Shown here piece by piece: positions 1-8,856 of a stretch of DNA of 64,000 bases. The translations under genes and the position numbers were made by a program. Positions within the stretch are counted from its first letter, which is position 1. Every line of letters starts with the position of its first letter. The stretch lies in NCBI GenBank assembly GCA_038203695.1, contig JBBRDQ010000002.1, positions 10,066-74,065 on the forward strand, given 5' to 3'. The notes beneath the pieces were generated by a model, which searched no databases, was not told the origin of the DNA, and saw only the letters and a program-made list of their open reading frames with translations. Source of the stretch: M3007 sp038203695. GTDB taxonomy: Bacteria; Bacteroidota; Bacteroidia; Chitinophagales; Saprospiraceae.

Positions 1-428
1 GAACACGCTGTCACGAACTGGCAAAATATGTCGTTTTTGAAAGCCCCTTGCAAATGTTGGCGGATAGTCCGACCAATTATACAAAAGAGCCGGAATGCCT
101 TCAGTTTCTCGCCCAAGTACCGGCGACCTGGGAACAGACAGTCGCGCTCGACGGGAAAGTATCCGATTATATAGCGATTGCGCGTCAGGGCGAGAATGGT
201 TTATGGTATATCGGCGCGATGACGGATTGGACGGCCCGCGATTTGACGGTGCGCACGGATTTTTTACCGGAGGGTTCTTACGAAATTGAAATTTTTGCCG
301 ACGGCCCCAATGCCGGCCGCAATGCCCAAGACTACCGGCGAACCGTTACGCATCTGCGCAAGGGAGACCCATTGACTTTCAAAATGGCGCCGGGCGGGGG
401 TGGGGTGGCTATTTTACGGAAGATGTAA
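1..428 (+). CDS. Glycoside hydrolase family 97 (SusB-like), C-terminal fragment
   Basis: The reading frame is already open at the left edge (first full codon at 3) and ends at 428, so only the last ~141 residues are present. The text around YIAIARQGENGLWYIGAMTDW, then FLPEGSYEIEIFADGPNAGR and a final GGGVAILRK, is the C-terminal beta-sandwich of GH97 alpha-glucosidases/alpha-galactosidases. In that family this domain packs against the catalytic barrel, which lies outside the window, so inverting versus retaining type cannot be judged. The family usually acts in the periplasm on alpha-glucans. The next gene on the same strand starts 120 bp further on and is functionally unrelated. Confidence 0.85.
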   Translation, partial: TRCHELAKYVVFESPLQMLADSPTNYTKEPECLQFLAQVPATWEQTVALDGKVSDYIAIARQGENGLWYIGAMTDWTARDLTVRTDFLPEGSYEIEIFADGPNAGRNAQDYRRTVTHLRKGDPLTFKMAPGGGGVAILRKM

Positions 429-548
429 TATGCTAGTTTAGTGCGTATTAGCAAAAAAGGTTGACGCAACTTCACAATTTATATCGACCAAGAGCGGCCA
501 AAAAGAGATACATTTGCTTACGCTTTCACCTACTATTTGCCCACCTCT

Positions 549-3446
549 ATGCCCATAAGTTGGAATGAAATCAAAACCCGCGCTGCTGCCTTTGCCAAAG
601 AGTACGAAAATGACAGCAGCGAAGATGCAGAGGCCAAAACCTTTTGGGATGACTTCTTTAACGTGTTCGACATTGCCCGCCGCCGGGTGGCCACTTTTGA
701 GACAGCCGTCCGCAAGACCGGCAATAAACAGGGCTTTATTGATCTGCTTTGGAAAGGCGTTATTTTAGTCGAACACAAGTCAAGGGGCAAAGATTTAGAC
801 AAAGCTTACCAACAGGCAAAAGACTATTTTCCAGGATTAAAAGATATTGACTTACCCAAATACATACTCGTTTCAGATTTTCAACGCTTTCGATTGTACG
901 ACCTGGATACCGGCACGATCACTGAATTTGAATTGTCGGACTTCGTAAACCAGGTGCATCTATTTGGCTTCATTGCCGGTTATCAAAAGCGGACCTACAA
1001 AGAAGAGGACCCGGTCAATATCAAAGCCGCCGAATTGATGGGGCGACTACACGACAGTTTAGAGGAAATCGGCTATACGGGCCACGACCTCGAACGCTAT
1101 TTGGTGCGGCTGCTTTTTTGCCTGTTTGCGGAAGATACAAGCATCTTTGAAAAGGATATTTTCCGGCAATACATTGACCTGCACACCAAGTCCGACGGTA
1201 GCGATCTGGCAATGCACCTGTCTTCCATTTTTAACACACTCAATACGCCCAAAGACAAACGGCTGAAAAACCTGGATGAGGCTTTGACGCAATTTCCGTA
1301 CGCCAACGGCAAACTATTTGCTGAAAACTTGTTGCCCGCGGCATTCGACAGTAAAATGCGGGAAATGCTTTTAGAGGCCTGCAGTTTGGACTGGGGCGCA
1401 ATTTCGCCGGCCATTTTCGGTTCGATGTTTCAGGCGGTAATGAATCCCAAAGAGCGCCGCAACCTGGGAGCGCACTACACCTCTGAAAAGAACATTCAGA
1501 AAGTGATTAGGCCGCTTTTCTTAGATGACTTATATGCCGACTTTGAGAAAGCCAAAGGCAACCGCAACCGGCTAAATGAACTACATACTAAAATTGCAGC
1601 CCTGCACTTTCTCGACCCTGCTTGCGGTTGTGGCAATTTCCTGATTATTGCTTATCGGGAACTGCGCGAACTGGAATTACTAATCCTGCGCGAACTGAAC
1701 AAAGGCGGGCAAGGTTTTTTGGATGTCCGGGAAATCCTTCGCGTGGATGTTGACCAATTTGCCGGGATTGAATACGATGAGTTTCCGGCCTTAGTTGCCG
1801 AAGTCGCCATGTGGTTGATTGACCACCAAATGAACATGAAGGTTTCCACTGAGTTTGGCCAATATTTCGTGCGCCTGCCACTGACTAAAGCGGCTAAAAT
1901 TGTACACGGCAATGCCTTACGGGTGGATTGGCTGGCAATTCGCAGTAGTATTACCTATAATATCAGCGCCGATGAAGTGAATGTGATCCAAGTCAATGAA
2001 GCCGAAGCGCATTACCATACACTCAATGTGTTTACCAAGCAGGTCAAACTTTTTTCAGGAGATTCCGAACTTCTCGAAAGTTTAAAACTTTCGGGAAGTT
2101 CGTCTAAGGATGGCTTCTTTGACTACATTTTGGGAAACCCGCCGTTCATTGGCAAACAACTTCAAAATGAACAGCAAAAAGCCGACATGGACTTGGTTTT
2201 CAATGGAGTACAAGGGGCGGGAGTTTTGGACTATGTAGCAGCATGGTATTTGAAAGCGGCGCAATACATCCAAAACACCAAAACAAAAGTAGCATTTGTA
2301 AGTACAAATAGCATATCGCAGGGCGAGCAAGTGGGGGTACTCTGGAGTGTGTTGTTTAACTTTTACAAAGTGAAAATACACTTTGCGCACCGCACTTTCA
2401 GTTGGAGCAATGAAGCAAAGGGGAATGCGGCCGTGCATTGTGTTATCATTGGTTTTGCAAACTTTGACACTACCGAAAAACGGATTTTCGACTATGAGCA
2501 TATCAAAGGTGAACCGACGGAGAGAAAAGTCAAAAATGTCAATCCATATTTGGTGGAAGGTAACGATGTAGTTGTTGTTAAGCGTAGAACCCCAATTTCA
2601 ACCGTTCCCAATATTTCATTTGGAAGTATGCCTAACGACGGTGGATACTTTTTACTCACCGATGAAGAAAAAGAGTCGCTTGTAAAGCAAGAGCCGGAAG
2701 CCGAAAAATGGATTAAACCCCTTTTGAGTGCAAGGGAGTTTTTGAACGGGGAAAATCGTTGGTGTCTTTGGTTGGTTGGTATTCAGCCGCAAGATTTGAA
2801 ACGGATGAAATTGATATCAGAACGGGTAGAACAAGTGAAAAGAATAAGGGGCGAAAGCAACCGAGAAGTAACTAAAAAATTAGCCGCTTTTCCAACCCTT
2901 TTTGGAGAAAATAGGCAACCCGATACAGCGTTCGTATTAATTCCCAGGCATTCATCTGAAAACCGAAAATATATTCCACTAGGCTTTTTCCAAAAAGACC
3001 AAATTGCAAGCGATAGTTGCCTTTTTGTGGCAAATGCCTCTTTGTATCATTTCGGCCAATTGATGTCAGAGATGCACATGGTTTGGATAAAGTATACTTG
3101 TGGACGCATAAAAAGCGATTTCCGTTACTCAAATGAGGTGGTTTACAACAACTACCCTTTTCCCCTCACTCCCACCGACGCCCAAAAGAAAAAAGTCGAA
3201 GATGCCGCCCAAAGTGTTTTAGATGTACGAGCCAAGTACCCCGGCAGTAGCCTTGCCGATTTGTATGGCCCCTTAACCATGCCGCCCGATTTGGTGAAAG
3301 CACACCAAGCCTTAGATAAAGCGGTTGATCTGTGCTACCGTCCGCAAGCGTTCCCGAATGAGTTGGGGCGGATTGAGTTTTTGTTTGGGTTGTATGAGCA
3401 ATATACTGCGCCGATGTTTGGCGGGGCGGGAAAGAAAAGGAAGTAA
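549..3446 (+). CDS. MmeI-like type IIL restriction-modification enzyme (single-chain nuclease/N6-adenine methylase)
   Basis: This 965-residue protein has the MmeI architecture. The N-terminal PD-(D/E)xK nuclease shows D65, then E75 and K77 in ILVEHKS, the same D-x9-E-x-K spacing as MmeI. A helical connector follows, then a gamma-class N6-adenine methyltransferase with SAM motif DPACGCGNFL at about 356 and catalytic NPPF at 530-533. The C-terminal part (about 690-930) is the expected target recognition region. Enzymes of this type cut about 20 bp from an asymmetric site and methylate one strand for self-protection. A TTG lies four codons upstream at 537, but the ATG at 549 is preferred. The stretch between about 460 and 525, before NPPF, looks inserted relative to the family and contains a near-perfect palindrome. 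Specificity cannot be read from the sequence. The gene appears intact and alone, as expected for this type. Confidence 0.9.
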   Translation: MPISWNEIKTRAAAFAKEYENDSSEDAEAKTFWDDFFNVFDIARRRVATFETAVRKTGNKQGFIDLLWKGVILVEHKSRGKDLDKAYQQAKDYFPGLKDIDLPKYILVSDFQRFRLYDLDTGTITEFELSDFVNQVHLFGFIAGYQKRTYKEEDPVNIKAAELMGRLHDSLEEIGYTGHDLERYLVRLLFCLFAEDTSIFEKDIFRQYIDLHTKSDGSDLAMHLSSIFNTLNTPKDKRLKNLDEALTQFPYANGKLFAENLLPAAFDSKMREMLLEACSLDWGAISPAIFGSMFQAVMNPKERRNLGAHYTSEKNIQKVIRPLFLDDLYADFEKAKGNRNRLNELHTKIAALHFLDPACGCGNFLIIAYRELRELELLILRELNKGGQGFLDVREILRVDVDQFAGIEYDEFPALVAEVAMWLIDHQMNMKVSTEFGQYFVRLPLTKAAKIVHGNALRVDWLAIRSSITYNISADEVNVIQVNEAEAHYHTLNVFTKQVKLFSGDSELLESLKLSGSSSKDGFFDYILGNPPFIGKQLQNEQQKADMDLVFNGVQGAGVLDYVAAWYLKAAQYIQNTKTKVAFVSTNSISQGEQVGVLWSVLFNFYKVKIHFAHRTFSWSNEAKGNAAVHCVIIGFANFDTTEKRIFDYEHIKGEPTERKVKNVNPYLVEGNDVVVVKRRTPISTVPNISFGSMPNDGGYFLLTDEEKESLVKQEPEAEKWIKPLLSAREFLNGENRWCLWLVGIQPQDLKRMKLISERVEQVKRIRGESNREVTKKLAAFPTLFGENRQPDTAFVLIPRHSSENRKYIPLGFFQKDQIASDSCLFVANASLYHFGQLMSEMHMVWIKYTCGRIKSDFRYSNEVVYNNYPFPLTPTDAQKKKVEDAAQSVLDVRAKYPGSSLADLYGPLTMPPDLVKAHQALDKAVDLCYRPQAFPNELGRIEFLFGLYEQYTAPMFGGAGKKRK
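2066..2102. repeat. 37-bp near-perfect palindrome inside the MmeI-like gene
   Basis: Two 18-nt arms (2066-2083 and 2085-2102) flank a single A at 2084. They are complementary at 17 of 18 positions; the one mismatch is T2074 against G2094. The element is read through in frame and encodes roughly residues 506-518, just before the NPPF motif. No second copy was seen by eye in this window. It resembles small palindromic elements that can sit in-frame in genes, but that identity is an inference. Confidence 0.8.
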
Positions 3447-3534
3447 GCAGGGGTAACTTTCGACAGCAACAAAAAAATTGCCTTTTGCGGCTATCAAACC
3501 TCCCAATCTACCCATAAAACTACCCAACGTGCCA

Positions 3535-3576
3535 AAATAAAAAACGCAACCGCTTGATTAACAAACGATTGCGTTT
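3535..3576 (-). terminator. Terminator downstream of tRNA-Gln
   Basis: On the minus strand an 11-bp stem (3576-3566 with 3552-3542, one G-U pair) is followed by a run of T (3541-3535). It lies 9 bp beyond the 3' end of the tRNA. Confidence 0.75.
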
Positions 3577-3585
3577 AAATCTTGT

Positions 3586-3655
3586 TGGGTCACAAGGACT
3601 CGAACCCTGAATAAAAGTACCAAAAACTTCTGTGTTACCATTACACCATGACCCA
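3586..3655 (-). tRNA. tRNA-Gln (anticodon UUG)
   Basis: The minus-strand 70-nt sequence begins TGGGTCA and ends TGACCCA, giving a 7-bp acceptor stem. The D arm is GTGT/ACAC, the anticodon arm GAAGT/ACTTT with loop TTTTGGT, and the T arm CAGGG-TTCGAGT-CCTTG. The anticodon in the loop is TTG, reading CAA/CAG glutamine codons. CCA is not encoded after the discriminator. The gene has its own terminator and no tRNA neighbour. Confidence 0.93.
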
Positions 3656-3745
3656 ATGCTCTAAAAAGCGATGCAAAAATACGACGGTTCCTCTTGCCGC
3701 GCAAGTATTGGCGCAAAATTTTTTCAGAACAGCCGATTTTTATCA

Positions 3746-4168
3746 CTACCGTACCCGACTCCAGTACTGTGTACGGTAGAATGGGCCCAGAGAACCGCGT
3801 ACCACCAATGTATTTGGATCACCATCTTTGAGCCAGACTTTACAACCATACCATTTGCCTTTTTCCGGATCAAGGATGTTTCCCGATTGCCACATACCCT
3901 CTTTTAAAACCAGGTCAATCAAAATAATCATGCCTACGATCGGTTGATTTTTGCGTTCGTCGGGGCAGCTGGTACAAATTTGCGCGGCATTGGGTCGCAG
4001 CGTTTTCAATACTTTGCCATACATTTTACCGCTGAATTCGTATAACTCAACCTGACTCTTGGCCTCTCCACTCGCATCGTCTACGGTTTTCCAGATGCCG
4101 GTGACGGTTTGGGCTGATGCGCATTGCAGTACCAGTAATGCGGCGATTAGTAAGAACATTTTTTGCAT
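3746..4168 (-). CDS. DUF2147 domain-containing exported protein
   Basis: This 140-residue protein has a clear signal peptide (MQKMFLLIAALLVLQCASAQ). The mature part starts VTGIWKTVDDASGEAKSQVELYEF, the hallmark of the DUF2147 family, and continues with the conserved Cys pair in ICTSCP and the GNILDPEKGKWY segment near the C-terminus. The family is a small periplasmic/outer-membrane-associated beta-sandwich of unknown role in Bacteroidota. The gene is monocistronic in appearance, lying 30 bp upstream of the HhH gene on the same strand but probably not functionally linked to it. Confidence 0.85.
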   Translation of the reverse strand: MQKMFLLIAALLVLQCASAQTVTGIWKTVDDASGEAKSQVELYEFSGKMYGKVLKTLRPNAAQICTSCPDERKNQPIVGMIILIDLVLKEGMWQSGNILDPEKGKWYGCKVWLKDGDPNTLVVRGSLGPFYRTQYWSRVR

Positions 4169-4198
4169 AAGACAATGATTTTGAATGTTTTAAATTAA

Positions 4199-5353
4199 TT
4201 AGTGTACTGCTAGGTAAGGACGGACCTTCTCGAACCAGTTTTTATCGGCGTAAGGAATCGCTTTCATTACATCGTTTATAGATTCAAAAGAGCCGTGTTG
4301 ATCGCGATAATTCACCACTAATGTCGCTTGCTTTTTGGAAAAATAAGGATGAATATCCAGATTTTCTAACGACACAGTATTGAGATTAATTTTACGCACA
4401 TCGGGTGCGGCTATATTAAGCATCGGTTTGATGGCTTGAAAAATGCTATCGGGTAAACCGTACATTTCACCGACTTGTTCAATCGACAGAAATCCACCGA
4501 GCGACTCCCGGAAGCGGATAATTTGCTGCGCGCGTTTATCACCAATGCCAGGCAATGCAAGCCAGTCTTCCATCGCTGATCGATTGATGTCTACTACACT
4601 TGCTGCGCGGGTATACTTTGGCCTGTTATCACTGCCCGTGCTATAGGTGGCTGGGCGCGGCGCGAAATTCGCAGCTGTTACGGAAGTGATGGTGATGTAA
4701 GGTGCAAGTCGGGTGTAATCTAGCTCCTCCAGCGAATATATTTTCGCAAAGTCTTCCTTGACTTTGAATTTTCCACCTTTTGATCGATAGTTCAAAATAC
4801 CTTTAATGGTGCGTTTAGGCAATCCAAGTTGTTGAAAATCAGCCTCTAAAGCTGTGTTCGGATCAAAATTGAAGCGTTGTACGGGGATTTTGGCTGCTTT
4901 ATCGTGCTCAAAATTTTGTTCAAAACGGGAAGCAGATGCCGCATCACCCAGCTTGATAAAGGGTAAAAGCCGCTCATAGTCGGCAGCAGGCAAACTCCAT
5001 ATTTTTTGAAAATCTTCCGATTTGCGAAATTTTCCGCCTTTATTGCGATAATTACAAATGGTACCGGCCACTTTTTCAGAAAGACCCAAACGCACAAAGT
5101 CTTCCAGCGAAGCAACATTCGGATCAAATAAGAATGGTGCACCGGCAACATCGGGTGCTTTGTCAGCAGGCATCGCCTTCCGGAAAATTGCTACATCCGC
5201 CTGAAACGGAGCAAAATCAGTTTGCGTTTTTGGCTGTAAATACCGGAGCATCTCCGGTGCCGCAAATACGATGGCACAAACGAGTACCAAAACTACAAAA
5301 CCATTGCGTTCCGCACGTGAAAAGTATAATGTGTTGATAATGAACCTTTTCAT
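4199..5353 (-). CDS. Membrane-anchored helix-hairpin-helix protein (ComEA-like, four HhH repeats)
   Basis: This 384-residue protein has one N-terminal membrane helix (about 18-35, GFVVLVLVCAIVFAAPEM) and then a periplasmic part with four helix-hairpin-helix units. These are near SEKVAGTICNYRNKGGKF, PKRTIKGILNYRSKGGKF, LPGIGDKRAQQIIRFRE and SKKQATLVVNYRDQHGSF. In ComEA such units bind double-stranded DNA without sequence preference. The protein follows comEC by 45 bp on the same strand, which supports a role in receiving DNA for uptake. Classical ComEA has one HhH pair, so this Bacteroidota form is an expanded version. The motif assignment is secure; the uptake role is inferred from context. 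Confidence 0.82.
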   Translation of the reverse strand: MKRFIINTLYFSRAERNGFVVLVLVCAIVFAAPEMLRYLQPKTQTDFAPFQADVAIFRKAMPADKAPDVAGAPFLFDPNVASLEDFVRLGLSEKVAGTICNYRNKGGKFRKSEDFQKIWSLPAADYERLLPFIKLGDAASASRFEQNFEHDKAAKIPVQRFNFDPNTALEADFQQLGLPKRTIKGILNYRSKGGKFKVKEDFAKIYSLEELDYTRLAPYITITSVTAANFAPRPATYSTGSDNRPKYTRAASVVDINRSAMEDWLALPGIGDKRAQQIIRFRESLGGFLSIEQVGEMYGLPDSIFQAIKPMLNIAAPDVRKINLNTVSLENLDIHPYFSKKQATLVVNYRDQHGSFESINDVMKAIPYADKNWFEKVRPYLAVH

Positions 5354-5398
5354 ACTAAATATTTTAAGGATAGAGGGATAGATTTCAGTAAGGGTCTT

Positions 5399-7498
5399 TT
5401 ACCATTGCAGGACATAAGCGCCCTGCTCGCGCACGTCATAATACGGCCAGCCTGCGGCGATACATTCTGCTTTCCAGCGGGCGATTTGTTTCCACGTATT
5501 TGATGCGTCAAAAATGACCAGGGCATGGGGGAAACGCTGGCGGCAGGCGGCAACCGTAATAGGCGGATTTTTTTGGAGAACTAAAATATCAACGGCGATG
5601 TGGACATTTGCATCGGTATTCATCCACTTTGCATTATCAACAACCGCTATTTTTTTATCAAAATACTGTATGAACGGTGGGCTATACCATATATTTCCGG
5701 TAGTAAAATTGGTATCAATGCCAGCATAAAGTGTTGTTAATGAATGTAATCCACCAGCCCAACGGTTTGCATCAGCCGTAAACGACAACTGTTTGCGCGA
5801 TAGCGAATCTGAAATAGCAACGACCGATTGCCCATCAAAGAAATCCATTAAACTATATTTATTGATACTGTAAATAACAGCCTGGTGCTGCACGCGTTCT
5901 TCCGCACGGCGCATATTGCGATAGACGCCAAGGCATAACATAATACTTGCTGCTGTAAACAGGTGCCAGGATTTCTGACGCGCCATCGCCGCGCCCAATA
6001 ATCCGACCACGACGTACAAACACACGGATACCCAGGCAGTGATCCATACGCCGCTTATGACACTTCCGGGAAGTTCCTGGATCCAGACAATGATTTTATT
6101 CATGCACCAAACCATCCAATAAAGTGCGGTTCCCAACCATTCCCCTGCCTGCGGCCAGATCAAATCTAATACGATTAAAGCTGCGCCGCCACCCAGAATA
6201 ACTGCCCCGCCCAGAATGACAAACCAGCCAGATAGCCAGAAATAGATCGGAAACTGGTGAAAATAATAGAGCGAGAGTGGTAAAGTGCCCAGTTGAGCGG
6301 TACATCCGACCAGCACCATTTGCCAGGCCGCATCGGCCCATTTAGGCAGCGTGGGTGATAATTTGTAAAAATGGGGATAAAAAAAGACCATCCCGGCTAC
6401 GGCAGCATAAGACAGTTGAAAACCGGCATCAAATAAAAAATAGGGGTTGTAGAGCAAAAGTCCAAAAGCAGATGCGCCAAGTACATTCCAGACAGAAGCA
6501 TTCCGACCGAGGACCGATTGCCCCACCAGATAAACACTGAACATAACCGACGCCCGCAAAACCGACGCTGTAGCACCGGTCAGAAAGGTGAATGCCCAGA
6601 TCACACAAAATACGAGGAGCGTTTCCAGCATTCGACCGCGTCGGCCGCGCAGCGGTAATTTTCGCAATAAAAAAAGCAGTCCGGCATATAACATACTGAC
6701 ATGCGAGCCTGATACTGCCAATGCGTGCATCGAACCGGTTTCCGCATAAGCAGTGCGCAGGTCATCGGATAAATCCTCTTTGTAACCGACCAGTAACGCC
6801 GAGGCTACTGCATATTCATCTTGCGTTGGAAAGTGGCGGCGCAGCAAGGCCAGCAATTGATCGCGATAAGCAAAAGCCATACGCCACAGCGTATAACCGT
6901 GATTTTGTGAAAGCAATAAGACCGAATCCTTTTTTGCAAATGCCTGAAAATGAATATTTTGAAAGTGTAAATAATGCGCGTAATCAAACGCATACGGATT
7001 GACGGGCGGCCCATTTGGTCGAGCCGTCGCCCGTATGGCAATGCGATCGCCATAGTGAAAGGGGATACTGTCGTCGTCGCTTTCGAGAAAAATAAGTAAA
7101 TTACCCGAGGCAAATGCTAAAGAATCGGGTGATATACCCACTGCTTCTACCTGTACGGGAATTTTTAATCGTGCGCCAGGAACTGGTGCCTCGTAAATAG
7201 TACCGACGAAGTAGTGCATAGCCGGTACTTTTGTCGAGAAATGCCGGAGCTGGCGCAGTTCATTGTGATGAACGGTATACCAGAACCCAAAACCAAACAA
7301 TAAAAGGGAAGCAAAAACGCCAAAAATCCAGCGATACCGGTAGCCAAATTTTAATATTGCCAGTATTGGCGTTAATATTCCGCCCAGAAGCAAGCAATAT
7401 TCAAGGCCAATAACCGGCCTATCAAACCAGGCACCGAAAAAAATACCAAGCGCAAACGACACAAGGAGTCGCAAGTAAGGGACAACGCGAGTAGACAT
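5399..7498 (-). CDS. comEC: ComEC/Rec2 family competence protein
   Basis: This 699-residue polytopic membrane protein opens with a pair of N-terminal helices and a DUF4131/OB-like region. The Competence domain (about 210-490) follows, with the family signature TGSMHALAVSGSHVSMLYAGL and later RASVMFSVYLVGQ. ComEC forms the inner-membrane channel that carries single-stranded DNA into the cytoplasm. The last ~160 residues sit where the metallo-beta-lactamase domain of longer ComECs would be, but no HxHxDH metal motif is visible. The short form is common in Bacteroidota. It is transcribed ahead of the HhH protein, probably as an operon. Competence itself is not proven by this pair. Confidence 0.9.
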   Translation of the reverse strand: MSTRVVPYLRLLVSFALGIFFGAWFDRPVIGLEYCLLLGGILTPILAILKFGYRYRWIFGVFASLLLFGFGFWYTVHHNELRQLRHFSTKVPAMHYFVGTIYEAPVPGARLKIPVQVEAVGISPDSLAFASGNLLIFLESDDDSIPFHYGDRIAIRATARPNGPPVNPYAFDYAHYLHFQNIHFQAFAKKDSVLLLSQNHGYTLWRMAFAYRDQLLALLRRHFPTQDEYAVASALLVGYKEDLSDDLRTAYAETGSMHALAVSGSHVSMLYAGLLFLLRKLPLRGRRGRMLETLLVFCVIWAFTFLTGATASVLRASVMFSVYLVGQSVLGRNASVWNVLGASAFGLLLYNPYFLFDAGFQLSYAAVAGMVFFYPHFYKLSPTLPKWADAAWQMVLVGCTAQLGTLPLSLYYFHQFPIYFWLSGWFVILGGAVILGGGAALIVLDLIWPQAGEWLGTALYWMVWCMNKIIVWIQELPGSVISGVWITAWVSVCLYVVVGLLGAAMARQKSWHLFTAASIMLCLGVYRNMRRAEERVQHQAVIYSINKYSLMDFFDGQSVVAISDSLSRKQLSFTADANRWAGGLHSLTTLYAGIDTNFTTGNIWYSPPFIQYFDKKIAVVDNAKWMNTDANVHIAVDILVLQKNPPITVAACRQRFPHALVIFDASNTWKQIARWKAECIAAGWPYYDVREQGAYVLQW

Positions 7499-7660
7499 AG
7501 AGGACAGCGATAGCAGATAAATGGTTGAATATTAATCAGATAATAATCAACCCAACTTATTTTATGGATATGAGCCCAATAATGAGGCATTTTTTGCAAT
7601 ACTCCAAATTATTTTTTCATTTTCGCCTTCATTTTGAAATTCTATCGTTCCCAAGTGCAC

Positions 7661-7694
7661 TTTTAAAACAAATATCTTTTTTTAAAACAAATAT
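7661..7694 (+). repeat. Direct repeat upstream of the Gfo/Idh gene
   Basis: The 15-mer TTTTAAAACAAATAT occurs at 7661-7675 and again at 7680-7694, a period of 19 bp. The second copy ends 9 bp before the ATG at 7704. Two helically spaced copies in a divergent promoter region could be an operator, or simply an AT-rich slippage product. No -7 element is obvious here. Confidence 0.6.
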
Positions 7695-7703
7695 TTTTCC
7701 AGC

Positions 7704-8855
7704 ATGAAACAAAAAATACGCATGGGGATGGTTGGCGGCGGAATCGGCGCCTTCATCGGGGGTGTTCACCGTATGGCCGCTGCTTTGGATGGAGAGATTG
7801 AACTTGTCTGTGGGGCATTTAGCAGTGATGCCGCAAAATCCAAAGCGTCTGGCGCTTTATTGTCGCTGCCACCGGAGCGAAGTTATGCTTCGTTTGCGGA
7901 AATGATCAATGCCGAGAAATTGCTACCGGCAGAAAAACGTATGCAAATAGTGAGTGTGGTAACGCCCAACCATGTGCATTTTGCGCCGACTAAAATGGCG
8001 TTGGAAAATGGATTTCACGTTGTGTGTGATAAACCGCTGGCTTTTAATTTGACGGAAGCCCTGGAACTGGAAAAAATAGTAGCCGAAACCGGACTGATTT
8101 TCGCATTGACCCACAATTATACCGGCTATCCGATGGTCAAGCAGGCGCGCCAAATGATTCGCCATGGCGAGATTGGCGCAATCCGGAAAATCGTGGTAGA
8201 ATATCCGCAAGGCTGGCTGAGTACCAACCTGGAAGCTTCGGGCAATAAACAGGCAGATTGGCGAACCGACCCGACGCGAAGTGGCATTGCCGGCGCGATG
8301 GGAGATATCGGCACCCATGCCGAAAATCTGGCGGAATACATCTCCGGCTTAAAAATTACGGCGCTGTGCGCTGATATCAGCACATTTGTAGAAGGCCGCA
8401 TGCTGGACGACGATGGCAATGTACTGTTGCATTTTGAGAAAGGCGCAAAAGGTATCCTGCATGCCAGCCAGATTGCAGCCGGCGAGGAGAACAACCTGAA
8501 TATCCGTATTTATGGCGAAAAAGGCGGTCTCGAATGGCGGCAAATGGAACCTAATACATTGTTAGTCAAATGGTTGGATAAACCGGTGCAAATTTACCGT
8601 ACCGGATCCGGAAACTTGTATCCGGAAGCGCAGGCGCATACACGCATCCCGGCCGGACATCCGGAAGGTTATCTGGAGGCTTTTGCCAATATTTATCGCA
8701 ACGTAGCCATCTGTGTCCGTGCACGGATGGAAGGCACCACACCGGATCCAATCTATACGGATTTTCCAAGCGTACAAGATGGCGTTCGTGGCATGCGTTT
8801 TATCGAAAAAGTAATTGAAAGCGGTAAAAGCGCCCAGAAATGGGTAACTATTTAA
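7704..8855 (+). CDS. Gfo/Idh/MocA family NAD(P)-dependent oxidoreductase
   Basis: This 383-residue protein begins with a Rossmann fold (GMVGGGIGAFIGGVHRMA). It then shows VVTPNHVHFAPTKMALENG and the catalytic EKP-like motif as CDKPLAF (about 110-116), typical of the Gfo/Idh/MocA family that oxidises sugars, inositols or their derivatives. The C-terminal alpha/beta domain contains DIGTHAENL, the usual substrate-site DxGxH-type motif. Bacteroidota carry many paralogues and the substrate cannot be deduced. No export signal is seen, so it should be cytoplasmic. It is followed after one base by a DUF2071 gene, so the two are probably co-transcribed and translationally coupled. Confidence 0.88.
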   Translation: MKQKIRMGMVGGGIGAFIGGVHRMAAALDGEIELVCGAFSSDAAKSKASGALLSLPPERSYASFAEMINAEKLLPAEKRMQIVSVVTPNHVHFAPTKMALENGFHVVCDKPLAFNLTEALELEKIVAETGLIFALTHNYTGYPMVKQARQMIRHGEIGAIRKIVVEYPQGWLSTNLEASGNKQADWRTDPTRSGIAGAMGDIGTHAENLAEYISGLKITALCADISTFVEGRMLDDDGNVLLHFEKGAKGILHASQIAAGEENNLNIRIYGEKGGLEWRQMEPNTLLVKWLDKPVQIYRTGSGNLYPEAQAHTRIPAGHPEGYLEAFANIYRNVAICVRARMEGTTPDPIYTDFPSVQDGVRGMRFIEKVIESGKSAQKWVTI

Positions 8856-8856
8856 T

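Noticed and set aside
429..548. Attachment-site duplicate of the tRNA-Gln 3' end flanking the MmeI-like gene
   Set aside because: No copy of the tRNA 3' sequence was seen left of the gene, so integration at the tRNA is not supported.
1097..1414. Antisense and alternate-frame ORFs over the restriction-modification gene
   Set aside because: They lie inside a clearly conserved gene and show no family features.
6060..6072. Small palindrome ACTTCC-G-GGAAGT in comEC resembling the 2066-2102 element
   Set aside because: Only six-base arms around one base and little similarity to the longer element; expected by chance.
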